From positions 46,931,169-46,991,168 of the forward strand of contig OX485806.1 of the NCBI GenBank assembly GCA_950295325.1: DNA of 60,000 bases, read 5' to 3'. Every line of letters begins with the position of its first letter. Position 1 is the first letter of the stretch. Origin of the DNA: Polytrichum commune (lineage: Eukaryota; Streptophyta; Polytrichopsida; Polytrichales; Polytrichaceae). The translations under genes and the position numbers were made by a program. Positions 1 to 11,789 of the stretch are shown piece by piece. The notes below the pieces were generated by a model that saw nothing but the letters and a program-made list of their open reading frames with translations, did no database searches and was not told the origin of the DNA.

Positions 1-1790
1 GAAAAACCTCGAATGAAGTGGTGGTAGTAGTTGGCTAGGCCAACAAATGACCTAAGCCATTTTCTTGAGTCAAGGACCAATTCTCCTTTTGGATGGCCTT
101 GATATTCTTCATGTTTGTCACCAACTTCCTTTGTCACCACATACCTCTAGAACTCAATATCTTGTTGAGCAAAGTTATTTTCATTTCTTGGCGGTAACTT
201 TTGGGCAACACATTGGTGAATACATCATTGTATCTCCCCAACATCCCACCAAAGTGGTTTAGGGGAGGCCCATCTTTCCTAGCCTCCCCATAAGTTCTAT
301 CGAGTTGCTCCAATTGAACCACGACTATTATGTTGGCCATTTTTCATTTGGTCCATTAAGACCAAATTCAACTTGGGTCCTCCTACCATAGGAGTCCTTA
401 TCAATTTGAACTTCATCTCTTTGTCATTATGACACATCATAATGCACCGCAAGCACACCGGCTTGCACCTCACATCTCTCATGTGAGTTTCAAAGAAGGT
501 GACCTTTCCAATGACATGCACCTCATTTATTTCACATAGAGTGAAATGTTGACAAAAATCTAATGTCCCACATCAAAAGGTTACATGCATCGCCGCCTCC
601 TTTGCTTCATGCGGTTCGCCCTTTGCAAACCGTACTTTGGTGGGCTTGCCGGCTCTACCCGTCCGCGAGCCCCAACCCCCTTGTGAGCTTTCGGCTCATG
701 AAAGAGTCCGTTGCCTCTTTGACAACTCATGAGACATATCTCCCATTCATTTGAGCCTCAAGGTATACATGACTTGGCCTTGGCTTAAGGCTACTAGCCT
801 TGGCCACAAAGCCACCATCTAATTCTCCGTCCACCGCAACAATATGTTTTGGCTCGGTCCACAAAGCCAACTTTTAACATTTCGTCCGTGGGACGAATTG
901 GTTTAGTGCCACAAAAGCAATTTCCAATAATTTGTCCACAAAACAAACATGTTTTCCCTTGATAGCACAAAGCCACCTTCCCACACTCCGTATGCGGCAC
1001 GAACATGAATTGCCTTGGTAGGACAAACCCACCTTCCAACATTCCGTCTGCGGCATGAGTATGATTTGCCTTGGAAGCATAAAGCCACCTTTCAACATTC
1101 CGTTAGCGGCACCAACATATTTTGCCTAAGTAAAATGAACCAAACAATTTGCACTCATTTCTTTGGGACCAACTTTGGCTAAAGCCACTTGTGGTGATGC
1201 GCCGCCAAACTTTTCTTCGGGACCATCGGATTCAATGATCTTGCAAACTTGATGATCCCCACCATGTCCTCAAGAAGCCTTGGGGACTTAAACAAGGCAT
1301 CCACCACCCGCTTTTAAAACCCCACCTAAAACGATGCATTTCTTAGAAAGCTCGTCCGTTTTAGGTGTATCCTTCATTTGTGCGTTTGAATAGCGCACAT
1401 AGGCGTTAAGAGGCCCTGGGTGCCTCATTAGCACCAAATTCATTTCAACATCCGAACCTTCGAAGCATCTCGAATTGAAATTTCAATCCAACATTAATAC
1501 CCTCCAAGGTTTTGGGTGCATTCGGTATTCTAGGCCCCAAATACTATTTGAGGTTTGCGGGAGCCCTTTCAAAGGACAACTCCATTTTCCTCACCGAATC
1601 CACCCTCATGCCCACCATTACCATTAAAATCAATGGTATGGTCAAACTCCATTTGCACATGATCCTTGTTCCAATTTGAGCCTCACAACCTTTTGGAAAC
1701 CCCGGGCTCACCATCATAACCCGCATTTTTTATACCCATGTTTCCCTCAAAGTGCGAGATCAAAACTTGGAACCCTGCTCTGATACCAAG
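1..1790 (-). mobile_element. Internal region of an LTR-A chromovirus derivative, cut by window edge
   Basis: Seen: this stretch is the reverse complement of 43826-45615, and the two match end to end with no net length change, so position x here corresponds to 45616-x. On the minus strand it starts with a Met-tRNA type primer site (TGGTATCAGAGC, at about 1777-1788) directly inside the LTR. It then runs through a non-coding leader, a block of about 56-bp imperfect repeats (about 798-1125), and the start of degraded pol sequence near position 1. Only short ORFs broken by stops remain and no gag is recognisable. Inference: this is a second copy of the same non-autonomous element that is complete at 42851-49690; its remainder and 3' LTR lie left of the window. 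Confidence 0.88.
798..1125 (-). repeat. About 56-bp imperfect tandem repeats inside the LTR-A element
   Basis: About six diverged units are visible. Each contains a version of 'acggaatgttggaaggtgg' followed by 'caaggcaa' on the minus strand. They are the counterpart of 44491-44818 in the complete copy. The block sits where gag would be expected. The short ORFs read from it differ between units and do not look like a real protein. Confidence 0.7.
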
Positions 1791-2764
1791 TGTCGCAACC
1801 CTTGCTAGCCCCCCCTTGACCATCTTGCCAATTTTCAATTCTAGCAAAGGTTACGAGTCGCTAACCCTTCGCATACCGCCATGCTAATGGTTAGCTCCTC
1901 CTACCCCGGACCTTATAGTTCATAGGAGGGAACCAACCCTCCTACTTTGCTTTCGGGACTCACCCCTTAATCGGTAACCCATTCCTAGATGTGGACTTCC
2001 ATCCATGGAAGTCCAATCCCATGTTGATCATTGCGTTGCCGGAGCAACACTACAACAACCCGAACCATACTAGGCAACTATGGCCTCACAATGGGCCAAA
2101 GCCCATGGAGGCCGTGCCGTTCGGCCTCGGGTGGGTGAGGCCACACCACCTCACCCATATAAGCCTCTAGGACTTCACGCGGGGCCCCTACCCCACCATC
2201 AACCAACCTCTTGTCTCTCTACCAAGAGTTGGGGCCAAGTGGATATTTTCCTTTAGCTGCTGGGCCTAGAACCCCCAGCAGCTTCAGACCATCATAACTT
2301 CCTTGTATGATGTCTGATCATAACAACCAACCACTCCATCTTCATCTACGTTTCATGTAGATGCCGATGGACTGCTCACTTGCCCCATTCGGGCCAGTTA
2401 TGAGGACGTTATGCCTCTTTGAACCTTGGCAGTCCCGGGAGTCACTCCCAGGCACTGCTGCACCAGGGCGCTGTCCCGGGACAGCGCCCCACTCAAATGG
2501 CCATAACTCCTAGCTCACACCTCCGATTGAGGTGTTCTTGAGCATTCTAGAATCACCACGCTATGAGCTACGCATAACTCATGGCCTTACCCTCATGCTT
2601 CCTAGTCTCAGCGGGTGGGAGGCGTTCCCAACGCCCCGGGCCCTCACCCACACTAGGATCACTTGGGCCCTCTCACCAACGGCGCCACAAGTCCCGGGTG
2701 TCACTCCGGGGTCCCCCTTGTGCCCATAGTGTTTCGGGCACTCCTTATGGAGAGGTGCGCGACA
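1791..2764 (-). repeat. LTR-A, 5' LTR of the truncated minus-strand element
   Basis: This 974-bp repeat is bounded by TGTCGC...GCGACA and is nearly identical to the LTRs at 42851-43825 and 48716-49690. It is a 5' LTR because the primer binding site abuts it at 1790 on the minus strand. The base after 2764 returns directly to the coding sequence of the plant transposon-type gene, so the insertion cut that gene. The matching target duplication would be outside the window. The LTR is rich in perfect short palindromes. Confidence 0.92.
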
Positions 2765-5371
2765 CTTACCCCTACTCGGAGTTGCCTCCCGATCCGAAGT
2801 TTGGTGCCGAATCGGCGTCCTAGCCCTATCCGGAGTCCGGGACCGATCTGAGGTCCGTGGAACAGGGGACTGGCCTCGTCCGGATCGAACGGACCCAGTG
2901 CTCTTCCTCCTCACTTGTGGAGAACGGACCCTGTCCGGAGCCCCTCCGGAACTACCAGGCCGAGAGCTGCCTCCCTGCTGGCTGGGTCCTGTAGACGTCG
3001 GCGGATTCTGAACCACGGCCACTTCACCAACCACCTCATAGAGGGTTCCGGTTGGTGATCCAGGCGGGCCCGGATAGAGTACTCGCCGGGGTGTTCCGCT
3101 TGGCGGAACCACTTTCTGGATTTCCGCCAGGAGATCCTTCATCGTCCGTGAATACTTCACGAGGATGGGGAGGGTCTGCCTGGCGGAAGCGGGTTCTCCG
3201 GACTCCATCATCCGGTCATAGAGATGTGCGTTGTTGACGATCTCCGCCGGATGCCCCACCAACTCCCGGATCCGACTGAAGACCACTGCCTGCTCCGCGT
3301 GGTACTTCCGGATCTCCTCGTTCTTCTGACTCAGCTCCTGAGTCATGGCTGCCACCTGCGCGGTGAGGTGAGCATTCTCCGTCTTGGCCTGCTCGAGCTC
3401 CTTCCGGTCCTTTCTCTTGGCCAACTCCCGGAGAATATTTCCAAGCCCGCAGTCGTCCAAGGCCTGGTTTGCTCCTCGGACGATGTGCTCCAACCGGTAG
3501 TACTGGTTTTGAAGATCCTCCATCCCCTCCTGGACCCGCTTGAAGGGATTTTCCGGAAAGTCCCAAGCGGCGAGGTTCACATTCTGCCAAGTGGTCTCCC
3601 GGCTGGGTCCGGGTTCCGGATGATGATGAGAAAGAGGAGGACAGAGTGGCCTCAAGATGGTGGGCGGCGGGCTCCCGGGTGAGGAAGGAGGTGCTTCCGG
3701 AATGATCGGGTCGCTGGAAGTCTCCGTCTCGAGGTCTCCGGCTTCCGGAAGGAGCTTGTAGGCGACCTCGTCCGCTGCTATCGTTAGCAGATCCTCCTCC
3801 TCTACCAAGATGCAGTCGAAATGCTGGTAGAGATGCAGAATGAAGGGGGAGAGGAAGGAGGGTTTCCGGCCAATATGGGGGATGGCCCGCCCTACTATTT
3901 CCTGGATGATCAGCCCCCAGTTCACCGGCCGGATGTCGCAACCCTTGCTAGTTTTCCTTCACCTAGCTTGACCGCCTTTCCAACCTAGCAAGTGCCACGA
4001 GCGCTAACCTGCACATCCCACGCACATGCATGGTTAGCTCCCAAAACCGCGGACCTTCAAGCTCATGGCTAGGTCACCAAACCCTCCTACACATGCATTC
4101 GGGACTCTCCCCTTCGTAGGTAGCCAATGGCTAAGGTGGACTTCCATCCATGGAAGTCCACTCTTAAGTTGATCATCGTGTTGCCAAAACAACACTACAA
4201 CTACCCGGAGCACATTGCCAAGTATGCTCCGGGGGGGTCGGTCGGCTAAGCCGCCTCACCCATATAAGCCTCTAGGACTTTGGGCGGGGCCCCTACCCCA
4301 CCATCAAGTATCCTTTTGTCTCTCTACAAGGGTTGGGGCCAAGTGGACATTTTCCCTTAGCCGCTGGGGCTAGAACCTCCCAGCAGACTCAGACCTCCAT
4401 AACTTCTACATATGATGTCTGATGCTCTCAAGCGACCACTCTATCGTCATCTACTCTTTGCGTAGATGCCGATGGACTCCTCACCTGCCCCATTCGGGCA
4501 AGTATTGAGGAAGTTATGGCTCCTCAAACCTTGGCAGTCCCGGGCACCACTCCCAGGTCACTGCTGTCCCAGGGTGCTGTCCCGGGACAGCGCCCCACTC
4601 AAATGGCCATATCTCCTAGCTAGCACCTCCGATTGAGGTGTTCCTTAGCATTCTAGAATTCCACCGCCATAAGCTACTCGTAACTTATGGCCTTACCCTC
4701 ATGACTCTTAGTCCTCGTGGGTGAGAGGCGTTCTCAACGCCCGGGGCCCTCACCCACACTAAGAGTACTTGGGCCCTCTCACCAATGGCGCCACAAGTCC
4801 CGGGTGTCACTCCGGGGTCCCCCTTGTGCCCATGGTGTTGCGGGCACTCCTCATGGAGAGGTGCGCGACACCGGACCCCGGACATAGCACCGAACAAGGT
4901 GTTAGCCATGATAAGGCTAATCCGCTTCGGCTTGTCCGGGTTAAGGATAGGCAGGAGGAACTCTAACACCCTTCGCTCTCTCATGTTCCGGCAGTTCTCG
5001 GGGTGGAAGCCGTCCTTCGGATCCGCGTCCCCTCTGAATTTCCCGGCGAACAGGTCGTCGCGGTGACCGGCCCACCCCTCCGCAATCCCCCTAGGAAACC
5101 CGTAGACCCTATTCCAGGTATCCGGAGTCCAATTTTCCGGATCCCTCCTCTTTGTCCCTAGCCACTGATTTCCCCTCTCGAATTTGAACTCTCGGAGGGT
5201 ATCTTCTGCTCGGAGGTTCCAGGGTTTGGAGAGCAACCCTGCGCAGCCCATCACGCGGAGATCTTCCGCGAGCTCCTGCAGCTCCCTATCCTCCCTCGGG
5301 ATTGCAGGGATGAGGGCTTTGAGCGGAATCGGGATGGGTTCCCTCTGATCCTCTTCCCATGCTTCCGGCAT
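2765..5371 (-). pseudogene. Plant transposon-type ORF (hypothetical), broken by two LTR-A insertions
   Basis: Two ORF segments (5371-4871 and 3933-2765) form one reading frame interrupted by a solo LTR. Removing that LTR and one 5-bp target copy deletes 942 bp, a multiple of three, so the frame is preserved across the site. The predicted protein has an N-terminal globular part with the phrases 'RVYGFPRGIAEGWAGHRDD' and 'NPDKPKRISLIMANTLFGAM', then 'RAIPHIGRKPSFLSPFILHL'. A Pro-rich linker follows, then a Glu/Lys-rich likely coiled coil, and an Arg/Ser/Pro-rich tail with short RTPDR-like repeats. The pattern resembles the 'putative plant transposon protein' and plant mobile domain type ORFs that multiply in large plant genomes; I infer this from memory of the pattern. 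The true C-terminus is lost because LTR sequence follows at 2764. Start ATG 5371 is the first in-frame Met and is not certain. Confidence 0.55.
3934..4870 (-). repeat. Solo LTR-A (diverged subfamily), TSD CCGGA
   Basis: A 937-bp repeat begins TGTCGCAACC and ends GCGCGACA. It is flanked by CCGGA at 3929-3933 and again at 4871-4875, a perfect 5-bp target duplication. It is related along its length to the other LTR-A copies but clearly more diverged and 38 bp shorter. No primer site or internal sequence follows, so it is a solo LTR left by LTR-LTR recombination. Confidence 0.93.
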
Positions 5372-6029
5372 TTTCCTCTCCCTTTTAACTTTCCGGCTCG
5401 ACTACGGAAACTCTCTCTCTCCCTTCCGGGTCCCTCTGCTCCGGCTAATGGCTACAGAGTCCCGGCAAGCCAACTGCCAGTGACTGGAAAGTGCGGAGTT
5501 CCAGCAATCCAACTGCTGGCGGCTCGAAATGACGGCAAACTCACCACTCGTTTTCTCAACAACTTGCCTTTTGTGATCAGAGAGAGAAAAAATGGGGAGG
5601 AGAAGGAAGGGACCCTTAAGTATCCTTCCTCCCTCTTCCTTCCCCTGTTACCGTTCGGTTTAACGGAAAACGGTTGCCAACCGTTTTGCGGCGGTTGTTA
5701 CCAATGGCGTTCTTTCCCCCCCCCCCATCATCATAAGTCCGTTGTAACTGTCTCTCCTCTTCCGGGCCGTTAGTTGAACGTGACATAACCGTTACTTGGT
5801 TCGGCCCAGCGGTCCGGACTATGTTCAAACGGTCCCCTAATCCAATTTACCGGACCGGTAATCATAACCTTTTTTTTCTTTTTATCGTGTAAGACGGATT
5901 TAGATTGCCCTAATTCCTAGTACCCTAAATTTTAACCTAAGAGACCCTATTGTCCTCACTAAGGTAAGCAAAAATACGGAAAATGGATCCGTATTTCCGT
6001 ATTTCCGTATTTCTGTCAAATTTGGACTC
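5372..6029. other. Intergenic region upstream of the plant transposon-type gene
   Basis: No supported gene. It is presumably 5' flank or promoter of the minus-strand gene ending at 5371. It holds pyrimidine-rich stretches, a 13-base C run near 5717 and a T-rich tract near 5869. Short triplicated 'tccgtatt' units near 5990-6012 lie just before the C+A-rich LINE sequence begins. Confidence 0.4.
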
Positions 6030-7032
6030 CCACAGACCCCCCAAAAACACACGCACAACTCACACACACCGAAGATTATAATCCACCAAAAACCAATAGA
6101 CAACACACACACACAACTAGCATACAACCCCACCAAAATGCACAACAGGCCGAAACATCTACCCACAAACCAACATTAACACACACACATACCTATTTAA
6201 TCCCCCCACCACTAAGCCATACAACACCCATCTCTCACAACACTCATACATCTCTCGACACAATGCCACATATAGATTCACCAACCTCCCATCTTTAATA
6301 CACCACACTCCCCTCTCCTCCCTAGCACCCTCCAATCCTCTCCAACTCTCCCCCATACAACTCTCTCTCACACACTCCACTCCCCTCTCCAGATTGCACC
6401 GTATCCTCCCCAATCCTCTCTGCAGACACCCCTCCACACCACCCCCCCACTCACCACATCGTTGTAGAAAAACATTGGCTGCCGAGGCAAATCTCCACCA
6501 GACGACCGAGAACCCACACCAAAGTGCAGCCACCGCCCCCTTGCCCAAACAGGAGGCAGAAGAGTGAAGACACCACCGAATACTCCCACAGGACAAGCAA
6601 CAGGCGAGCGCCCCCGATAGACCCTCCCACAACACCAACAACAAGAAGACCCAGAGGCGCCCAACGACAGGGTAGGACAGAGAAGTGAACAACCCGCCCC
6701 CCACCAGAGCAGACACCGAAGTTTGGCAACCACAATCTAGCCCGCACCCTGCATCAGCTTGCACTTGCGACCACCACACCCAAGAAGACCACCATCAGTC
6801 CAAGCTACACTCCCGACTGCGGCAAAAATCCACACCAAAAAATCAAGGTAAGTTCCACACCCTCCAAACAACTCCAAATTTACACAACATCTAACAAACT
6901 CCATGTGCTACACCACAATTCCAACAGCCGCGCTTCGAGCCCACTCCTCGCTACTTCACTCCCTCCTCTCCTCCCCTTCCAACCTCCCCCCAATTCTCAC
7001 ACACTCACTACAATGGAATTGACAGGCACAAA
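6030..7032 (+). other. 5' leader of the LINE
   Basis: C+A-rich sequence with many 'cacacac' and 'ccctcctc' tracts and no convincing ORF on the sense strand. Long apparent minus-strand ORFs at 6159-6779 come from the absence of stop trinucleotides in this biased composition. The leader is interrupted at 7032 by a solo LTR and resumes at 8943. Confidence 0.5.
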
Positions 7033-8942
7033 TGTGAGCCCAAAATGGTGCCCACATGTGGTGATTAACTCTTCGAAACCAATTTTAGTTTGACTTTGAT
7101 GTGTTATGATTATTCACAAAACATAAAAAGAGTGAAGTGTGGTTTGGATTTAAGTTTAGGCTTTAGAATGTGTTGTGTGATTATTTCAAGGTTGAATTCA
7201 ATAAGAGTATGCCTTGATTTTGTGAGTAGGGGGTAAGGTGAAGCAAGGTGAGCTCCGCGGGTTAAATGCCCACTTTTGGATTCACCTTGATAGTTTAGGA
7301 AGAAGGAAGCTTGGTGGATGGGGATTAGTCCCTACTTTGGAGGAGAGGGTTAAAGGATTGTGATTGGAGGTGCTAATCCTCTCACCCTATCCTCACCTCT
7401 CTCTCCCTCTCTCCCTCTCCCTCTCTCCCTCTCTCCCTCTCTCCTTCTTTGCTACTTAAGGTGTTTTTCTCTCATTTTCATCTCTCTCCATCAAGCGCTC
7501 TCAAGGGAGCAAGCTCTTAAGAGCTTGAGCCACGTGTGTGTGACATTAGTTTTAGTGAAGTTAGTTAGTTAAGCTCCCCCTCACAATGCCTCCCAAGTGA
7601 GGGAGATCTTAGAGTTTAATATTGCACGTGTTGATTAGTTAGTAGTTAGTGAAATTAGTGTGTTAGGTAGTTCATTATTTAGGAGCAAGGAAAAGGAAAG
7701 AAGAAGACAAACTTAGAAAACATGTGATTAGGGAATGGGAGGGGTTGCATTAAGATGCAACTAATAGTTGTGATACCCATTCGGGTATTGTAGACCATCC
7801 GACTGTGGGTATGCAGCTAGGCTGCTGGAGGTGAGACCACCGAGACTGTGTATGCAGCTAGGCTGCTGGAGGTGAGACCATCCGACTGTGGGTAGGCAGC
7901 TAGGTTGCTGGAGGTGAGACCACCGAGACTGTGTATGCAGCTAGGCTGCTGGAGGTGAGACCATCCGACTGTGGGTAGGCAGCTAGGCTGCTGGAGGTGA
8001 GACCACCGAGACTGTGGGTATGCAGCTAGGCTGCTGGAGGTGAGACCATCCGACTGTGGGTATGCCGCTAGGCTGCTGGAGGTGAGACCATCCGACTGTG
8101 GGTATGCCGCTAGGCTGCTGGAGGTGAGACCATCCGACTGTGGGTATGCAGCTAGGCTGCTGGAGGTGAGACCATCCGACTGTGGGTATGCGGCTAGGCT
8201 GTTGGAGGTGAGACCATCCGACTGTGTGTATGCAGCTAGGGTGCTAGAGGTGAGACCACCCGACTGTGGGTAGGCAGCTAGGCTGCTGGAGGTGAGACCA
8301 CCGAGACTGTGGGTATGCAGCTAGGCTGCTGGAGTTGAAACCATCCAACTGTGGGTATGCAGTTAGGCTGCTGGAGGGAGACCATCCGAGACTGTGGCAT
8401 ATGCAGCCGAGGAGTTTAGCAACAAATCCTTTTAGACCATCTAGGGGTTAGCAAGGCTACGCCCAATTAGTGGGTGTTAGCACATAAAAAACTAGATTAC
8501 ATTAGACCATTTTAGGGGTGGCTAAGTAGTTAGACCCATTAGGCTAGTTTGTGCTACGTGTGGATTTGTATGAGTGTGTTTAGCCGTTGAGTAAAGTGTT
8601 TTTCAACACTTGAACCTCCCGGTCAAAATAACTCACTTGCATTATTAATGGAGAATGTGAAGGACTTTTGCAATGGCAAGATAAATGGGGTGAAGATCAA
8701 AAGAGTGAGGGGAATGTCCGTAAGGGCATGTGCGGCTAAAGCCGAGGGTTGGACTCTTGAGAAAGCCAACTCTAGCACAAGCCAAGAGGCCAACATTAAT
8801 AAAGCACAATGAGTGAGACAATACATGTTCATTTGAACATGAAAATTACCTTGCACATGGTTCAATGTTGTAATAGATAAATGTGATTCTCAAAGTCATC
8901 ACCCGGACTAGGACGCTTAAGGATGGTGGATTTGGCCTCACA
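7033..8942 (+). repeat. Solo LTR-C with internal minisatellite, TSD ACAAA
   Basis: A 1910-bp unit begins TGTGAGCCC and ends GGCCTCACA. ACAAA lies immediately before it (7028-7032) and immediately after it (8943-8947). Its ends match the 5' LTR at 55770-57421, whose primer site and gag follow on the plus strand, which sets the orientation. No internal region follows, so it is a solo LTR inserted in the LINE leader. A 42-bp minisatellite occupies about one third of it. Confidence 0.93.
7791..8410 (+). repeat. 42-bp minisatellite, about 14 units, inside LTR-C
   Basis: The unit reads roughly 'gaccatccgactgtgggt', then 'atgcagctaggctgctgg', then 'aggtga'. Two variants alternate in the first part, one with 'ccatccgactgtgggta' and one with 'ccaccgagactgtgta', suggesting a higher-order dimer. 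Because 42 is a multiple of three the array reads as an open repeat peptide (8040-8273), which I do not consider a gene. Confidence 0.93.
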
Positions 8943-11409
8943 ACAAACATCAACTCCACCAACCAGCAACAACCACTACAATGAAACAACAAAGGCAGAG
9001 CAAGAAGCAACGCCGACCACCAGCTTCCCACCCACACCTAGCAACACCCAAGCATAGACCAACAACAAGCATACATGGCCCAGGACAACCCCACACCCCT
9101 TAGACATCCCGATTTGCGGCAACAACAAGACCCAAATACTTCAACCGGCCACACAAAGCAGGATTCCAACCAACTCAAATTCGGAGACCCAGAGAAGGCC
9201 GCGACCCCAACAACGAGCATCCAACAACCTTATACCGTCACAACCACAAACCCGGCACACGAATCCCGCCACACAGACAACATGGCGCATCCCAACCATC
9301 AGCTGTCAACCACCCTCAAGGACCAATACACCGAATTCCACCAACAAGCCCTAGCCCACCCGCCGACCTCGCACAAATCTCAGCCATTGCATCACACCAC
9401 CTCTCCACATGATTTTGGGGCCGAGGAAGACCTTGACATGGATGCTCAACTTGAAAATGTGTCACCAGAACGAGGAGGTAGCTCCCTACAAGTGTCACTA
9501 GGAGGGGAGTCCATACTAGTGGCGCAAACAACACCATGGAAGTCCATACAAATTGGTAAATGCACACCACACACATCGTCCTATTGCAATTCCCGGATGG
9601 AAGATGCATCAGAAAGTCAAAACACCAAGAGACGAAAAACCTGGACTACACCGCAACCTCCACACCCGCGATCCCAAGTAAGTCCAACCCACCCCCCTAC
9701 ACACACAAGATCCAAAAGACTAACTACCCTAGGCATCGACATGATAGGACAAATGTGGCTAGGATTTCAAATGCAAGAGGCATTCTCCATACAAAGAGGC
9801 AAGAAAAAGTTTAAAAAAAGCGCACGGACGAGTAATTCAACGCCACCGGGACACCCATCAACAAAATTCATGAATTTTGATCACTCCGGAGAGCCTTCCC
9901 ACGGACAAAGCAACTCCTCTACCCCTCCGAAAGACCGGATGCGGTACCCGGCCAACATCTTCACTTCACCCAAATACCCATGTACGAGAAAATTTCTCAA
10001 GACACGGGCCTCACCGAAGGATTCCATATCACTATAAGGTTTCATGGAGAATACAAGAAACTTAGCCGGAAAGATGCCAAATCTGCATGTATAGGGAGGC
10101 TAAAACTCATGAGCATTCCACTAGGCTCCACTTGCTCCAACCCGATCGACATCGGCATCAACACGGTCATTAGGAATTGGGCCAGATTCATCAAAATCCA
10201 CCTTCAACACCCAAAGCGTGACGGACTTGCTCTTCTTCGCGGAGAACGTGCTTTCGTAATGGCGATGGGAGACTGTGAACAAATCATTGGTAAGGTGGAG
10301 AAAGGCTTTGAACTCATCACAAAGGCCAAGAACATGAGGTTTAGGGTTTAGGGTCAAAGGCGATTCCCTCCGGAGCAACACGGCCATAGACATCCTCCGC
10401 ACCCTCATGAGTGAATCCTACTACGAAGGCTGTGAAGTCAAAATCTTATCGCTCACCAAATCGGATGAAGAGAAAGGCTTCAAACTCATCACAAAGGCCA
10501 AGAACATGAACTCACCACCGAAGAGGCAAGGGACAACATCCTCACCAACGGCCTAACCTACCGCTCCGAACGACTAAAGGTAAGCATCACCAAAGACAAG
10601 GACACGGGCAACCTATCGGAGCTTAGAATAACACCACTCTCGTAGCTAACAACCTACCCCAACGCAAATCCCAATCGGCCATCACCAAAACACTCAAACG
10701 GCTCGTCGGGGAGGAAAACATCTCTAGCATAACCTTCGGACACAAAGCTAATAAAGAGGACGATCGCCAAGCCGGATGGTGTCACATCCAATGTCTTAAT
10801 GCGGCAGTCTACACGGAATGGCTACGCAAATCCACATACATCCTCAGGAGGCGAGTTGACTTCATCCCCCACAAAGGAAGCATGGACGGCACCGAACCCA
10901 ATCAAATGACCATACACCTGGCCCATGCTCCCGTCCGGGAAGCCATCACACAAAAAGTCCAAGCCATGAGCAACACCGCCGCATCCTCACCCCTTGTGTC
11001 GGAGAAATTCTTCACCAAAACCATCAAATAGTTGGTGGAGACGGTTGACGAAAAGCTCATCACACTCACCAACAACATCAACCTCAACACGGACAAACGA
11101 GTTGAAGCTTCCACGGACACGCTCAAAACCCACGCCACGAACATCCACAACATCATGAGCGCCATGGCCATGGAATTCCAACAATCCAACAACTGCATCC
11201 ACAACATCATGCAAACACTCACCGCCACCTCACCGGAGCCCCCTCAAGCCACAATTGCAAGGCTCCCCCACGCACCAAGTGCATCCATGGTTAACGCGTA
11301 TGCGGGAGAGCCCAACGCACATCACCTAGCGCCCCCGGGATTCTCCGGCGCCCACTACCGGAGAACATCACCAAGCCTCCACAAAGACCAACAATATCTA
11401 CATGAATAG
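8943..11409 (+). pseudogene. LINE ORF1 remnants
   Basis: ORF1-type coding is spread over at least three frames. An N-terminal Gln/Thr/Pro-rich low-complexity segment spans 9075-10037 and includes a basic patch (RGKKKFKK). An overlapping frame from 9980 to 10351 contains 'GLTEGFHITIRFHGEYKK', and later pieces follow to 11409. Near 11032 an in-frame TAG follows 'SEKFFTKTIK', and the reading then continues through a helical segment 'KRVEASTDTLKTHATNIHNI' that may be a coiled coil. LINE ORF1 proteins usually bind element RNA and trimerise through a coiled coil; that role is inferred from position. A partial repeat of one coding segment (about 10298-10335 and 10467-10510) flanks a double TTTAGGG. 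The coding capacity is lost. Confidence 0.55.
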
Positions 11410-11789
11410 CAAAACTATAGCATATGCATGGACGTCCATCATACAAGTACTATGTAACCTCTACCTACTACTTATAAATAAAATGTCCTCTATTTACACA
11501 ACTCATCTTTTGTATGAAATGCATGCACCACACATTACCCATACATCACGATCATACCCACCATCCTCACCATCGCCCTCATCATGTCTCAAGCCTATGA
11601 CAAAACCCCAAATCAACACAAAATAAAACCCACACCATCACACCAAAACCAACAACCACACCACACACAATAATACCACCCACACCTACCCAATCACAAA
11701 TCCTCAATCACCTCTACACAACACAAAACACCACAACCCACCCAACCCACACCAACAAATCACACCCCCCAAATTCCACCCATACAACA

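Noticed and set aside
2579-2764. C-terminal end of the long minus-strand ORF (to 2579)
   Set aside because: This part is LTR-A sequence read through after the insertion; the same residues recur at every LTR-A copy.
3216-3941. 241-aa overlapping minus-strand ORF
   Set aside because: Shadow of the transposon-type gene in another frame; low-complexity Arg/Ser/Gly content only.
6159-6779. 206-aa minus-strand ORF
   Set aside because: It arises from C+A-rich composition of the LINE leader, which lacks minus-strand stops; no domain and the wrong strand for the element.
8040-8273. Repeat protein MRPSDCGYAARLLEV...
   Set aside because: It is an artefact of a 42-bp minisatellite whose unit length is divisible by three, inside a solo LTR.
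10338-10352. Telomere or internal telomeric array
   Set aside because: Only two TTTAGGG units are present; too short to be more than a repair scar or chance.
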